64,000 nucleotides of DNA from Enterococcus hulanensis (GCF_005405485.1 NZ_BJED01000002.1:186001-250000); one strand, 5' to 3'; shown: positions 1-8,723, counted from the stretch's first letter. Notes: generated by a model from the letters alone, not told the origin. Numbers and translations: made by a program.

Positions 1-90
1 GAGGGCTTGGAAACGACGATTAAAAATATTTCTAATTTAGCTGGTGCGTTGCTTGCAGAAGTGGTTGCGGCTTATCAATCACTGGTATAG
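1..90 (+). CDS. C-terminal end of an unidentified protein (cut by window edge)
   Basis: Frame 1 is open from the first base to a TAG at 88-90 and gives 29 residues, a small helical tail ending AAYQSLV. It stops 9 bases before the PTS IIA start, so it is probably the previous gene of the same operon. The fragment is too short for a family call; a regulator, enzyme or PTS component are all possible. Confidence 0.55.
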   Translation, partial: EGLETTIKNISNLAGALLAEVVAAYQSLV

Positions 91-99
91 GAGGTACAG

Positions 100-531
100 A
101 TGTTAAAAGAACAATTAACAGGAAATACAAAATTTATCGATTCGATTGACTCTTGGCAGGACGCCATTCGTTTGGGCGCACAGCCGCTTTTGGCGCAAGG
201 CATTGTAGAAGAAACATATGTTGAAGCGATGATCCAAAATGTCTTAGACAATGGCAATTATATTATTTTATTGCCGCAAGTTGCGATGCCCCATGCACGT
301 CCTGAATATGGCAGCAAGGGCGTTGGGATGACTTTTCTACATTTGGAGGAGCCTGTGATGTTTCCGGGAGAAGAGCCAGTAAAAGTTTTATTTACGCTTT
401 CATCGGATTCGCCAGACGGACATTTAGAGCTGATTGCGAGTTTAGGTGAAGTGTTGAGTGATGAGGAATTATATCAGAAATTATTTGATGTTGAGACAGA
501 GCAAGCGTTGTTGGATTTGATCAAGGAGTAA
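100..531 (+). CDS. PTS system IIA component (mannitol/fructose/ascorbate IIA superfamily)
   Basis: 143-residue stand-alone IIA phosphocarrier. It would accept phosphate from HPr on His65 in the motif AMPHARPE and pass it to the IIB domain of the next gene. The PHARP context resembles ascorbate-type IIA proteins more than the IIA domain of mannitol permeases, although the adjacent IICB is clearly mannitol-like. A ribosome site (AGGAGG, 90-95) lies before the ATG, and the gene is 13 bases upstream of the IICB gene, so the two are co-transcribed. Family assignment is firm. The sugar is inferred only from the IICB. Confidence 0.88.
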   Translation: MLKEQLTGNTKFIDSIDSWQDAIRLGAQPLLAQGIVEETYVEAMIQNVLDNGNYIILLPQVAMPHARPEYGSKGVGMTFLHLEEPVMFPGEEPVKVLFTLSSDSPDGHLELIASLGEVLSDEELYQKLFDVETEQALLDLIKE

Positions 532-544
532 AGGAGAGAAGGAA

Positions 545-1990
545 ATGGATGTAACGAATGAGGGAAAACAGGTATCGATGCGTGCGAGAGTTCAAGCCTT
601 TGGCGGATTCTTAACGAATATGGTGTTGCCGAACATTGGTGCGTTTATTGCTTGGGGGATTGCGACGGCATTATTCATTCCAACTGGCTGGTTTCCAAAT
701 GAATCACTGAATGAGTTAGTCGGACCAACAGTCAGTTACTTGTTGCCATTATTGTTAGCTTATACTGGCGGTCGCATGATCGGCGGACAACGGGGTGCCG
801 TTTTAGGAACGATCGGAACCATTGGGTTGATCATTGGTGCAGATATCCCGATGTTCATGGGTGCCATGATCATGGGACCGCTAGGCGGCTGGGTCATGAA
901 AAAAACGGATAACTTTTTAGACGGAAAGATTCCTGCTGGTTTTGAGATGGTGGTCAATAATTTTTCAATCGGTATTATCGGCTTTATCTTAATGTGCTTG
1001 TCTTATTTAATTGTTGGACCAACGATCCAATCAGCGAATCAATTGGTGACAAATGCGATTGAAGCATTAGTTTCGACGGGGTTCTTACCTTTACTTTCTT
1101 TGGTCAATGAACCGGCGAAAGTCCTGTTCTTAAATAATGTGATTGACCAAGGTGTGTATTATCCGCTAGGGATGCAGCAAACGCTAGAAGCCGGCAAATC
1201 TATTTACTTCATGGTAGCTTCAAACCCTGGACCTGGTTTAGGTTTACTATTAGCGTATTCTTTCTTTGGAAAAAAAGCAGCCAAACGGACGGCGCCAGGT
1301 GCCATCATTATCCACTTCTTTGGCGGTATTCACGAAATGTATTTCCCTTACGTATTGATGAAACCGATTACGATTTTGTCAATGATCGCAGGGGGAATGG
1401 CGGGAACGCTGACCTTCCAATTACTTAATGTCGGTTTAGTTGCGGGACCAAGTCCTGGCTCGATCTTTTCATACTTAGCCTTGACTCCTCGCGGAAATTT
1501 CTTTGGTGTGATTGCAGGTGTAGTTATCGCAACTGCTGTTTCATTTTTAGTGACGGCCGTGATTTTGAAAGCAGACAAGACCGTAGATGACGATGACAGC
1601 TTTGAAGAATCTGTACAAAAGTCAAAATCCATGAAATCAGAAGGAAAAGAGTTATTGAATAAGGACAGCGGACAGGCAGTTAATGCCGTTGTGGCCAACT
1701 TAAACAAAGTTTCATTCGCTTGCGATGCTGGAATGGGCAGCAGTGCGATGGGTGCTACGACCTTCAAGAAAAAATTACAAAAAGCAGGCATTACTGATAT
1801 TGAAGTTAAAAATTATCGAATCGAAGATGTACCGAAGGACAGCGATATGGTCGTCGTTCATCAAGACTTAGAAGAACGAACCCGCAATGCTCATCCGAAA
1901 ATGAAAATCGTTACACTGAAAAATTATTTACAAGATCCAGCGATCGATGAATTAGTGAATGAGATCGTTGAGGCGAAAACAAAAGAGTAA
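545..1990 (+). CDS. mtlA: PTS system mannitol-type IICB component
   Basis: 481-residue permease. Residues 1 to about 345 form the membrane IIC domain, with the signature GGIHEMYFPYVLMKP typical of mannitol permeases. A charged linker follows, and then a IIB domain from about residue 385 with the phosphorylated Cys393 in ACDAGMGSSAMGA, matching MtlA. It would import and phosphorylate a hexitol, probably mannitol, using the separate IIA encoded just upstream. No mannitol-1-phosphate dehydrogenase is visible here, so the catabolic enzyme must lie elsewhere or the substrate differs. A strong terminator follows at once. The paralogue could serve another polyol. Confidence 0.85.
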   Translation: MDVTNEGKQVSMRARVQAFGGFLTNMVLPNIGAFIAWGIATALFIPTGWFPNESLNELVGPTVSYLLPLLLAYTGGRMIGGQRGAVLGTIGTIGLIIGADIPMFMGAMIMGPLGGWVMKKTDNFLDGKIPAGFEMVVNNFSIGIIGFILMCLSYLIVGPTIQSANQLVTNAIEALVSTGFLPLLSLVNEPAKVLFLNNVIDQGVYYPLGMQQTLEAGKSIYFMVASNPGPGLGLLLAYSFFGKKAAKRTAPGAIIIHFFGGIHEMYFPYVLMKPITILSMIAGGMAGTLTFQLLNVGLVAGPSPGSIFSYLALTPRGNFFGVIAGVVIATAVSFLVTAVILKADKTVDDDDSFEESVQKSKSMKSEGKELLNKDSGQAVNAVVANLNKVSFACDAGMGSSAMGATTFKKKLQKAGITDIEVKNYRIEDVPKDSDMVVVHQDLEERTRNAHPKMKIVTLKNYLQDPAIDELVNEIVEAKTKE

Positions 1991-1995
1991 ATTTG

Positions 1996-2025
1996 ACACC
2001 GGTGAAAAGCTCACCGGTGTTTTTG
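1996..2025 (+). terminator. Intrinsic terminator of the PTS operon
   Basis: A perfect 10-bp stem, ACACCGGTGA paired with TCACCGGTGT, has a 5-base loop and is followed by a T run. It lies 5 bases after the IICB stop. Confidence 0.93.
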
Positions 2026-2052
2026 TCTAAAAAAATTAACAATTGGATTTCG

Positions 2053-2081
2053 TTGACGTGAAAATTTGTAGGACGTATCAT
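2053..2081 (+). promoter_or_regulatory. Sigma-A promoter for the hydroxyacid dehydrogenase gene
   Basis: TTGACG (2053-2058), 17-base spacer, TATCAT (2076-2081). It lies about 30 bases upstream of the ATG at 2112 and after the terminator at 1996, so this gene is its own transcription unit. Confidence 0.7.
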
Positions 2082-2111
2082 GAAGTGAGTATGATTAACT
2101 AGGAGGCTGAC

Positions 2112-3011
2112 ATGAAAAAATTTAAGAAAATGGTGGCGATCGAGCCGACCAAACTATTACCTGAGTGGGACGAGAAACTGAAAGAGTTGGCGGAGGAAAC
2201 AATCTTTTATGACGATATTCCAACTGATTCATCAGTAATCATTGACCGGATCGGGGATGCCGATTGTGTGATGTTAAGTTTTACGAGCTTTATTGATAAG
2301 GAAGTATTGGATGCGTGTCCGAACATTCGTTACATTGGTATCTGTGCCAGCTTGTATGCGCCGGAAAATGCGAATGTAGATATTCTTCACGCGGAGAAAA
2401 AGGGAATTGTCGTGACTGGCGTGCGAGATTACGGCGATGAAGGTGTAAAAGAATATGCTATCAGTGAATTGGTTCGCCTGCTGCAAGGGCGCGGACCGGC
2501 GATGTGGAAGGATGAACCGATGGAATTGACCGATGTCAAAGTCGGTATCGTTGGCATGGGAACGGTCGGCAGTCTATTGGCTCGGACGATGAATTTTTTC
2601 GGGATGGATGTCAATTACTACAGCCGGACCCGCAAACCTGAGATTGAAAAAGAATTAGACATGGACTATTTATCTTTGGATGAACTGTTAAGCAAGGTGG
2701 ATATTCTGATTACTTGCCTGAATAAAAATGTTGTTTTGCTAGATGAAGCGGCGTTCCAAACATTCGGCAACGGAAAAATTCTGATGAATGTATCGATCGC
2801 ACCATCTCACGAAGTATCCGCGCTAAAAAATTGGCTGGCTCAGCCGGGTAATTATGCCTTCAGTGACACGGAAGCAGGTTTAGGCGAAGAAGTGCTTGGC
2901 TTGCCCAATGTTTTCGCCGGTAAAACCAATGCAGGACTGACTTCGATGGCAAAAGTGCGTTTGGCACAAAAAGTCATCGAAAATATTGCGGATTTCCAAA
3001 AGAACAACTAG
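2112..3011 (+). CDS. Atypical D-isomer-specific 2-hydroxyacid dehydrogenase family protein
   Basis: 299 residues with the two-part fold of the D-2-hydroxyacid dehydrogenase family. The NAD-binding glycine motif VGIVGMGTVGSLLA is near residues 140-153. It is shorter than usual family members (310-340). The usual catalytic landmarks are not evident: the Arg of the NxARG segment is replaced by MNVSIAPSHE, and the TPH segment carrying the catalytic His reads FAGKTNAGLT. It may therefore act on an unusual substrate or not be a classical dehydrogenase. Ribosome site AGGAGG at 2101-2106. It has its own promoter and terminator. Confidence 0.75.
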   Translation: MKKFKKMVAIEPTKLLPEWDEKLKELAEETIFYDDIPTDSSVIIDRIGDADCVMLSFTSFIDKEVLDACPNIRYIGICASLYAPENANVDILHAEKKGIVVTGVRDYGDEGVKEYAISELVRLLQGRGPAMWKDEPMELTDVKVGIVGMGTVGSLLARTMNFFGMDVNYYSRTRKPEIEKELDMDYLSLDELLSKVDILITCLNKNVVLLDEAAFQTFGNGKILMNVSIAPSHEVSALKNWLAQPGNYAFSDTEAGLGEEVLGLPNVFAGKTNAGLTSMAKVRLAQKVIENIADFQKNN

Positions 3012-3018
3012 TTTGATT

Positions 3019-3049
3019 GATCCAAGCGTGATTGCTTGGGTCTTTTTTT
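3019..3049 (+). terminator. Terminator after the hydroxyacid dehydrogenase
   Basis: A 9-bp stem, GATCCAAGC with GCTTGGGTC (one G-T pair), a 6-base loop and seven T. Confidence 0.9.
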
Positions 3050-3059
3050 AAAGCATACA

Positions 3060-3095
3060 AAAAGGGTCCGCTTTTACAAGCGAAGCCCTTTTTTT
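3060..3095. terminator. Bidirectional terminator overlapping the rarD stop
   Basis: AAAGGGTCCGCTT and AAGCGAAGCCCTTT form a hairpin with A and T runs on the two sides, so it can act on both strands. The stop codon of the minus-strand permease (3074-3076) falls in the loop, and its last residues are encoded by one stem arm. Confidence 0.85.
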
Positions 3096-3964
3096 CGTGA
3101 TTGGATAAAATTTCCGAGAATAAAAATCAAAATACCCAGCCAAATAAAGGCGAAGGCGATGAATTGCGGCAAAGCATAAGGTTCGTGGAATAAAAAGATC
3201 GCCATTGCCAGCATGATGGTGGGATTGACATATTGTAAAAAACCGATCGTGATGTAGGACAATTTTTTCACCGCGGTCGCAAACAATAGTAACGGAATCG
3301 CGGTGACGATCCCGGCACCCATCAGCAACAAATTGGTGTTCAATGAATAATTCATAAAGCCTACCGGTGAAAGGAAAAACAAATAAATCAACGCCAATGG
3401 CGCAATGATCAGCGTTTCCAAGGTAATGCTGGTCGCGGCACTTAGCTGCAGCTGTTTTTTAGTTAGACCGTACAAACAGAAACTAGCAGCCAAAAAAAGT
3501 GAGTTAAACGGAAAAACACCCGTTTGAATCGTTAATAAGACCACGCCTGTCAATGCACACAAGCTGGCGATTTTTGCTTGCCTAGACAACGGTTCTTTCA
3601 AATAAATGGCACCAGCCAGCACATTCAATAAGGGGTTGATGTAATACCCCAGACTAGCTTGTTGAACCTGTCCAATCGACACTGTGTAAATATAAGTCCC
3701 CCAATTTAATGAAACAAAAATTGCCGCGGCAATGATTGCCAGTGTGTTGCGTCTGCTTTTCAAAAGCTCTTTGACCTCTCGAATAAACGTCGGGATCTTT
3801 CGTAAGACGACCAAATAAATCGTCATAAAAATCAGCGACCAAATAATTCGGTAAAATAAAATATCCACCGATCCGACATTGCCTAATAATTTCCAATAAA
3901 GCGGCAGGATGCCCCAAATAATATACGCGCCAAACCCATAAACCAACCCAGAATCTTTTTTCAT
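3074..3964 (-). CDS. rarD: EamA/RarD family drug/metabolite permease
   Basis: 296 residues with about ten predicted membrane segments and two EamA repeats. The opening YGFGAYIIWGILPLYWK is characteristic of RarD proteins. RarD proteins are inner-membrane transporters, named for chloramphenicol sensitivity effects; the true substrate is unknown. The ATG at 3964 has a near-perfect AAGGAGG 6 bases upstream. It is a single-gene unit with its terminator built around the stop codon. The family call is strong, the function weak. Confidence 0.85.
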   Translation of the reverse strand: MKKDSGLVYGFGAYIIWGILPLYWKLLGNVGSVDILFYRIIWSLIFMTIYLVVLRKIPTFIREVKELLKSRRNTLAIIAAAIFVSLNWGTYIYTVSIGQVQQASLGYYINPLLNVLAGAIYLKEPLSRQAKIASLCALTGVVLLTIQTGVFPFNSLFLAASFCLYGLTKKQLQLSAATSITLETLIIAPLALIYLFFLSPVGFMNYSLNTNLLLMGAGIVTAIPLLLFATAVKKLSYITIGFLQYVNPTIMLAMAIFLFHEPYALPQFIAFAFIWLGILIFILGNFIQSRKKGLRL

Positions 3965-4065
3965 TGGAACCTCCTTGAATCAATAGTGTCTCATCATTTT
4001 AACATAAACGATTCGGTGATTTTTCAGAAAAAATAATTTTGACGAAGCTCCGAGCAAAATCTGCG

Positions 4066-4095
4066 TAAAAAAATAGAGACGAAAACGTCTCTATT
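4066..4095 (-). terminator. Terminator of the DUF308 gene
   Basis: On the minus strand, AATAGAGACG pairs with CGTCTCTATT around a TTTT loop and is followed by a T run. It sits 8 bases beyond the stop at 4103. Confidence 0.88.
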
Positions 4096-4102
4096 AATTT
4101 TC

Positions 4103-4621
4103 TTAAAATGAGTATGCGATCAAAGAGATGCCAGCCATCATAAAATAGAAGCCTACTAAAAAAGCAAGTGTCAATGCTGAAGTTAGCGGATTGAACAGCA
4201 GCATGAAGCCTAAGATCACTCCGATAACATTAATGACGACATGAAACCAGTAATAACCTGTACTTTCGATTCTGTAGATACCCGCCGTCATCAATCCCAC
4301 GATGGAATCAAATAAGAACCAGACAGCAAACACAAACGGCAACGCTACTAAACCAGCAGAGATATTAAATAAGAAGAAAATACCAACCAATAAATCAAAG
4401 ATCCCCAGTACGATTAAGAGAGTTGATTTTTGATTTGTAAATTCATGAATTTTCCGTCTGAAGAATAATTCGAAGATTCCTTTTAGAATTGCTGAAATAG
4501 CAAATACATAAACAATGGCAAGTAAACTACTTTGCGGATCTCTGAATGATACTAAAGAAACCAGAATAAAGATGATGCCCATTAAAAAATAAGGCAAACT
4601 GAAATTTGATCTTCTTTCCAT
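4103..4621 (-). CDS. HdeD-like (DUF308) membrane protein
   Basis: 172 residues from the ATG at 4621, which has GGGAGG at proper spacing. The upstream GTG at 4630 abuts that ribosome site and is rejected. Six short hydrophobic segments in paired repeats are typical of the DUF308/HdeD family, whose enterobacterial member is an acid-stress membrane protein. A role in envelope or acid stress is a family inference only. A small membrane protein gene lies just upstream on the same strand. Confidence 0.75.
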   Translation of the reverse strand: MERRSNFSLPYFLMGIIFILVSLVSFRDPQSSLLAIVYVFAISAILKGIFELFFRRKIHEFTNQKSTLLIVLGIFDLLVGIFFLFNISAGLVALPFVFAVWFLFDSIVGLMTAGIYRIESTGYYWFHVVINVIGVILGFMLLFNPLTSALTLAFLVGFYFMMAGISLIAYSF

Positions 4622-4718
4622 ATTTTTCACCTCCCTTAAAAAAGGGTATCACTTACTGAAAAAATATGAAAAGAAAACGATCGCTAATGAAAACAGTTCT
4701 CATTTTTCAAAGTCAGGG

Positions 4719-4898
4719 TCAATCATGGTGATTTTGAGCATCTTTTATCGCCTTAAATGCATTGATACCAAATGAGATCAGAAAAAAGAAGCTCGCCCAT
4801 TTAAGTATCGTTCCAGCTTGAAAGGCGAAGAAAAGTGAGACAAAAAAATAGGCAATAGCTAAATAGAGATACCTGTTATTGAAATGTTTCATGTTCAT
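4719..4898 (-). CDS. Small membrane protein, 59 residues
   Basis: The ORF has two hydrophobic segments (about residues 10-28 and 32-46) and a polar tail ending AQNHHD. The ATG at 4898 is preceded by GAGGTGG at a good distance; an ATG at 4892 is also possible. I do not recognise the family. It lies about 100 bases upstream of the DUF308 gene on the same strand and may be co-transcribed with it. Confidence 0.55.
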   Translation of the reverse strand: MNMKHFNNRYLYLAIAYFFVSLFFAFQAGTILKWASFFFLISFGINAFKAIKDAQNHHD

Positions 4899-4975
4899 TA
4901 GGACCACCTCGTTACTTCTTTAGAGGAGTATATTCTTTTTAGCCGTTCAGCGTCAAAAGGGAAGCACTGGAAAAT

Positions 4976-5013
4976 AAAAAGCCCTGCACAAGATATGCAA
5001 TCTCATACAGGGA
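4976..5013 (-). terminator. Terminator of the GNAT gene
   Basis: On the minus strand, CCCTG pairs with CAGGG around an imperfect inner stem and is followed by CTTTTTATTTT. It lies just beyond the stop at 5029. Confidence 0.7.
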
Positions 5014-5028
5014 AGTATTAATTCGATA

Positions 5029-5460
5029 TTAAGCAGACCATTCCATAAACAGTTCAAGCTCATTTGTTTCGTGATCCAGTTCTTCTTTTTGAATTTTGAA
5101 GCCATGCTTGAGATAAAAGCGGATGGCATTTTCATTTTTTTGATAGACATTCAATGTTAGCTTCGAGTAGCCGGATTTCACCTCATTGAGTAATTGAGTC
5201 CCGATCCCTAACGATTGAAATTCTTTCAAAATAAAAATTCCTGCGATGTAAGTGTCGATCATCCCGAGGAATCCGACAATTACATCATTATGATAATAGG
5301 CATAGATTTTCGCATTTGGAAGGGCAGCCTTAACAACAGAATAATTTTTATGCCAATAGCTTTTATCAATGAACGTATGAGCATCTAAGTTGCTCGTTAG
5401 CCAGATTTCAGTGACAGTTTCCAAATCAGCGTTATTGATGTTTTCAATTAGTTTAATCAT
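5029..5460 (-). CDS. GNAT family N-acetyltransferase
   Basis: 143 residues from ATG 5460. The acetyl-CoA binding core is visible: IFILKEFQSLGIGTQLLNEV (motif A) followed by NVYQKNENAIRFYLKHGF (motif B). The substrate is unknown. The ATG at 5460 overlaps the end of the upstream 60-residue ORF by 8 bases and has a weak ribosome site, which suggests translational coupling. The in-frame ATG at 5490 would give a longer overlap and has no ribosome site either. Confidence 0.82.
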   Translation of the reverse strand: MIKLIENINNADLETVTEIWLTSNLDAHTFIDKSYWHKNYSVVKAALPNAKIYAYYHNDVIVGFLGMIDTYIAGIFILKEFQSLGIGTQLLNEVKSGYSKLTLNVYQKNENAIRFYLKHGFKIQKEELDHETNELELFMEWSA

Positions 5461-5635
5461 CGTTTGATTTGAAAAAGGATTCATCGGCATCTGAATAATA
5501 ATCAGGGTTCAGTTTATCATCCTGTTTGGTACCAAATAGTGAGACCAGCATTGGACTGAATCCTAGAAGACCCAGTAGAATCGCGAGTGGTATATAGAAA
5601 CGTTTCTTTTCTAGGCGAGATTGTTTTTTTGTCAT
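5453..5635 (-). CDS. Small membrane-anchored protein, 60 residues
   Basis: A basic N-terminus (MTKKQSRLEKK) and one hydrophobic segment at about residues 13-35 are followed by an acidic tail ending KSNDD. A ribosome site AAGGGG lies before ATG 5635. It overlaps the GNAT gene and follows the 135-residue membrane protein by 16 bases, so three genes form one operon. Family not recognised. Confidence 0.6.
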   Translation of the reverse strand: MTKKQSRLEKKRFYIPLAILLGLLGFSPMLVSLFGTKQDDKLNPDYYSDADESFFKSNDD

Positions 5636-5651
5636 TTTTAAATTCCCCTTT

Positions 5652-6059
5652 TTAAATTATTTGGATAATAAATAAGAAAACTACAATTATGATAACGGTA
5701 ATGAACAATGCAGTAGTTAATGCTCTAACAATTTTATTCTGAATGGAATGTGACAGGAAAATTCCAACGGTGGAAAGAATTCCCATCGAAACAAAAAGGA
5801 TATTAAAAAATAATGGGTAGTAGTCAAAGGGAATATTTGTGTACATACTAATGAAAGGAAAAAGTATGATTGCGCCAGTCATTGATAAAATAGTGAAGCC
5901 AATAAAACATAAACTTCGGGCTTTCTTATTTTTAATCAGAATAGCGGCTGCTGTTCCGCCAAACACACTAACAATAATGGAGAATAATCCAAATAAAATG
6001 ATCGGAATAATAATGACCATGAAAATCAAAGGAAGTAGTATCAACATCAAATGAAACAT
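5652..6059 (-). CDS. Four-helix integral membrane protein of unknown function
   Basis: 135 residues, nearly all hydrophobic, with four predicted membrane helices separated by short basic loops (KNKKAR near residue 45). AAAGGAG lies before the ATG at 6059. It is first in an operon with the 60-residue protein and the GNAT. No family is recognised. Confidence 0.65.
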   Translation of the reverse strand: MFHLMLILLPLIFMVIIIPIILFGLFSIIVSVFGGTAAAILIKNKKARSLCFIGFTILSMTGAIILFPFISMYTNIPFDYYPLFFNILFVSMGILSTVGIFLSHSIQNKIVRALTTALFITVIIIVVFLFIIQII

Positions 6060-6220
6060 CGAATCGCTCCTTTACAAAAATGGCAGATGAGTATGTTAAC
6101 TATTATTATGTATGAAAAAGTGAAAGGATACAATACGTGAAGCATTTTTTTGAGCAAAATAAGTGGAGGTAGGGGACTGATAAAATTTTACTCATCGTTG
6201 AAGCATAGCCTTCTTCATAA

Positions 6221-6253
6221 AAATACCGCTATCCCAAGCTGGACAGCGGTATT
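6221..6253 (-). terminator. Terminator of galK
   Basis: On the minus strand, AATACCGCT and AGCGGTATT form a 9-bp stem, followed by TTTTTATG. It is located 20 bases past the galK stop. Confidence 0.85.
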
Positions 6254-6272
6254 ACTATTTTTATATGGAAGT

Positions 6273-7448
6273 TTATCCGATCTTTGTCGTTCCGCTGCCG
6301 ATATGCGCTACATAAAAGTCTGGGGCATAGCCGACAACTTTCATGTATTCGTCATAGACATTGTTTTTGAAGGCAGGGATATTTTCTTCTTTGACTAAAG
6401 CGATAGCACAGCCGCCAAAACCGGCACCAGTCATGCGGGCACCAAGGACACCTGCTTGAGCTTGCGCGGCATCGACTAAGGTGTCTAGTTCGATCCCGGT
6501 TACTTCATAATCGTAGCGCAGAGAATGGTGAGAAGCATTCAGCAGTTTTCCAAAGGCTTCCAGATTGCCTTTTTCTAATTCGGCTTTGGCATCTAGCGTT
6601 CGCTGATTTTCAGTAACTGCGTGGCGAGCACGACGAATCAAGGTATCGTCATCGATCAAGGTAATATTTGCTTCAAAGGTGGCTTCATCAAGATCGCCTA
6701 GTGACTGGATGTCTAATTGTTTTTGCAGACGAGCGAGAGCTTCTTCACATTCGCTGCGGCGTTCATTGTATTTAGAATCAGCTAGTTCGCGGCGTTTATT
6801 GGTATTCATGATAACGATTGCGTAACCGTCCAATTTGACTGGCACCATTTCATATTTTAAGGTGTTGGTGTCCAGTAGGATCGCTTGATCAACATCACCG
6901 AAACCAATTGCGAATTGGTCCATGATTCCTGAGTTTACACCGATAAATTCATTTTCGACTTTTTTTCCTGTTTTTACTAACTCAAGTCGATCTGTCTTCA
7001 GGCTGAACAAGTCCTCTAAGACAACGCCCACCAATAATTCTAGTGAGGCACTGCTGGAAAGTCCGGCACCATTGGGAATCGTTCCTTCGACTAATAATTC
7101 AAAGCCGTGATCGATCGTGTGACCGGCTTCTTTTAATTTTAAGACCATGCCTTTTGCATAGTTGGCCCAGTTGTCCTTTTTGTCGTAATCCAGCTGATCG
7201 ATATCAAACTCAATCACGCCAATGTCTTCAAAGTTTGTTGAATAAACCAATACTTTTTTGTCTTTACGAGGAGCAGCGACTCCATAGGTTCCATACGTGA
7301 TGGAAGCAGGGAAGACGTGACCGCCATTGTAGTCCGTGTGTTCACCGATCAAATTAATCCGGCCAGGAGAAAAATATTGGGTCGTTTCCTTTGGTCCAAA
7401 AATTTCAGCAAATTTGGTGTTTAGTTCCCGTTTAATTTCCATGTTCAT
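6273..7448 (-). CDS. galK: Galactokinase
   Basis: 391 residues, the normal length. GalK phosphorylates alpha-D-galactose with ATP to galactose-1-phosphate, the first step of the Leloir pathway. Family signatures are present: [16 protein letters not shown] near residue 28, the GHMP-kinase ATP loop [13 protein letters not shown], and a C-terminal [13 protein letters not shown]. The start overlaps galM by 17 bases, giving a tight galM-galK unit; a second ATG lies at 7442. No galE or galT is present in the window. Confidence 0.97.
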   Translation of the reverse strand: MNMEIKRELNTKFAEIFGPKETTQYFSPGRINLIGEHTDYNGGHVFPASITYGTYGVAAPRKDKKVLVYSTNFEDIGVIEFDIDQLDYDKKDNWANYAKGMVLKLKEAGHTIDHGFELLVEGTIPNGAGLSSSASLELLVGVVLEDLFSLKTDRLELVKTGKKVENEFIGVNSGIMDQFAIGFGDVDQAILLDTNTLKYEMVPVKLDGYAIVIMNTNKRRELADSKYNERRSECEEALARLQKQLDIQSLGDLDEATFEANITLIDDDTLIRRARHAVTENQRTLDAKAELEKGNLEAFGKLLNASHHSLRYDYEVTGIELDTLVDAAQAQAGVLGARMTGAGFGGCAIALVKEENIPAFKNNVYDEYMKVVGYAPDFYVAHIGSGTTKIG

Positions 7449-8475
7449 CCGCTTCTTTCAAAGTTATTTTGTATTCAGTTATTGTTTCGAAGGTTTCATT
7501 TGCAGGTAATGTAATGGAACCAAATTCTGGATATTGTTCTGCACCGGGAGCGATTTGGGTTTCAAAAGTAATGCCGCCATGATGTGCTAGTTTTTCTCCC
7601 CGCATAGTTGGGCCATCCTCGCCAAAGTTTGCGGTGAAGATTACCACACTGGATGAATCCGTGAAGACGGTCAGTTCGATTTTCCCATCGGGACTAGTCA
7701 ATTTGGCTGCAGGTTTCTGTAAATTGCTCTCGTTCAAGAAGAAGGGATGATCCAGACCGTTGCATTGATTTTTTTGTTCAAAGTCACTGGTGAATACATC
7801 AGCCATTGGCTTTTCGGTTTGGAAGTCAAAAGCCGTCCCTGCCGAATTTGTTATTTCGCCAGTCGGGATCGTATCTGGTCTAAGGGAAGCAAAAGCCGAA
7901 CTATTCAACCAAAGCTTATGTTCGTCGATTGATTGGGTAATGTCGCCGATCAAATTAAAGTAGACATGATTGGTTGGATTGAACAGCGTCGTTTGATCGC
8001 TGATTCCTTTTGTCGTTACCCGCCAAACATTTTCTTGAGTAAGGGTGTGGCGGACTTCAATCTCCAGATTACCTGGGAAGCCATGCTCGCCATCAGGGCT
8101 ATTCGTAGTAAAAATGACCGAAGCTTCATTCTTGCCATTTTCGATCGTATAGCTCCATTTTTTGGTTTCAAATCCAGGTTTGCCGCCATGCAGGGAATGC
8201 CCCGTTGCTGGATCAATCGATACTTGATAGTCCTTGCCATCCAATGTAAAGCGGCCATTTTCGATTCGGCCAGCTGTTCGACCAATCGATGCACCGATAA
8301 ACGGGTCCTGTTTTAAATAATCATCGGCAGAATCAAAGCCTAAAACCAATTCCTTGTCACGTCCCAAGCTGACGATCCGTGCCCCTAAATCAGTAACAGC
8401 CAAATGGAAACCGGCTTCATTTTCGATGGTGATCAAGTGGTAGCCTGTGTTAAAATCTTTTTCTGTAATTTGCAT
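7432..8475 (-). CDS. galM: Aldose 1-epimerase (galactose mutarotase)
   Basis: 347 residues with the aldose-epimerase fold. It interconverts beta- and alpha-D-galactose, supplying the alpha anomer to galactokinase. Visible motifs are the conserved [12 protein letters not shown] segment, a TGHSLHGG motif bearing a catalytic-region His, and [10 protein letters not shown] with a second conserved His. Ribosome site GAGAGG before ATG 8475. It is the first gene of galMK, with promoter and candidate CcpA site upstream. Confidence 0.95.
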   Translation of the reverse strand: MQITEKDFNTGYHLITIENEAGFHLAVTDLGARIVSLGRDKELVLGFDSADDYLKQDPFIGASIGRTAGRIENGRFTLDGKDYQVSIDPATGHSLHGGKPGFETKKWSYTIENGKNEASVIFTTNSPDGEHGFPGNLEIEVRHTLTQENVWRVTTKGISDQTTLFNPTNHVYFNLIGDITQSIDEHKLWLNSSAFASLRPDTIPTGEITNSAGTAFDFQTEKPMADVFTSDFEQKNQCNGLDHPFFLNESNLQKPAAKLTSPDGKIELTVFTDSSSVVIFTANFGEDGPTMRGEKLAHHGGITFETQIAPGAEQYPEFGSITLPANETFETITEYKITLKEADEHGN

Positions 8476-8523
8476 ATAAAAACCTCTCTTTTTGTGTAGT
8501 GGAGAATTCCTCGTGTCCCAGTA

Positions 8524-8552
8524 ATTTTATCGATTTATCGACAAAGTGACAA
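8524..8552 (-). promoter_or_regulatory. Promoter of galMK with 8-bp tandem repeat in the spacer
   Basis: On the minus strand, TTGTCA (8552-8547), 17 bases, TAAAAT (8529-8524). Between them the plus-strand octamer TTTATCGA occurs twice in tandem (8526-8533 and 8534-8541), also forming an inverted repeat TCGAT-TT-ATCGA. This could be an operator for a sugar-responsive repressor; that part is inference. Confidence 0.72.
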
Positions 8553-8595
8553 GGACTAGAAGTTTTTTTAAAGATTCCTTGATCCTAATTTAGCA

Positions 8596-8610
8596 AGAAA
8601 TCGCTTTCTT
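8596..8610. promoter_or_regulatory. Candidate cre (CcpA) site upstream of galMK
   Basis: Minus strand AAGAAAGCGATTTCT matches the catabolite-responsive element pattern at all but one fixed position and is near-palindromic. It lies about 50 bases upstream of the -35, an odd place for simple repression, so it may be a weak, activating or accidental site. Confidence 0.5.
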
Positions 8611-8670
8611 TTAAACGTCCTCCTGTGACGACTATTTAACTTTTTGTTGCATTTTTTAGCCTTCAGAAGA

Positions 8671-8698
8671 AAAAAAGGACCAACAAGTATGCTGGTCC
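8671..8698 (-). terminator. Terminator of the DUF1801 gene
   Basis: On the minus strand, GGACCA and TGGTCC are followed by seven T, 26 bases past the stop. A very similar hairpin occurs at 9176-9200. Confidence 0.8.
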
Positions 8699-8723
8699 AA
8701 CTGGCTCTAACTCTAAAATTAAA

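Noticed and set aside
1348-1791. Long minus-strand frame opposite mtlA
   Set aside because: It is antisense to a well-supported gene and has no family features.
6150-6398. Plus-strand 82-residue frame overlapping galK end
   Set aside because: It runs through the galK terminator and is antisense to its C-terminus.
7933-8316. Plus-strand frame opposite galM
   Set aside because: No ribosome site or family pattern; galM motifs are unambiguous on the other strand.
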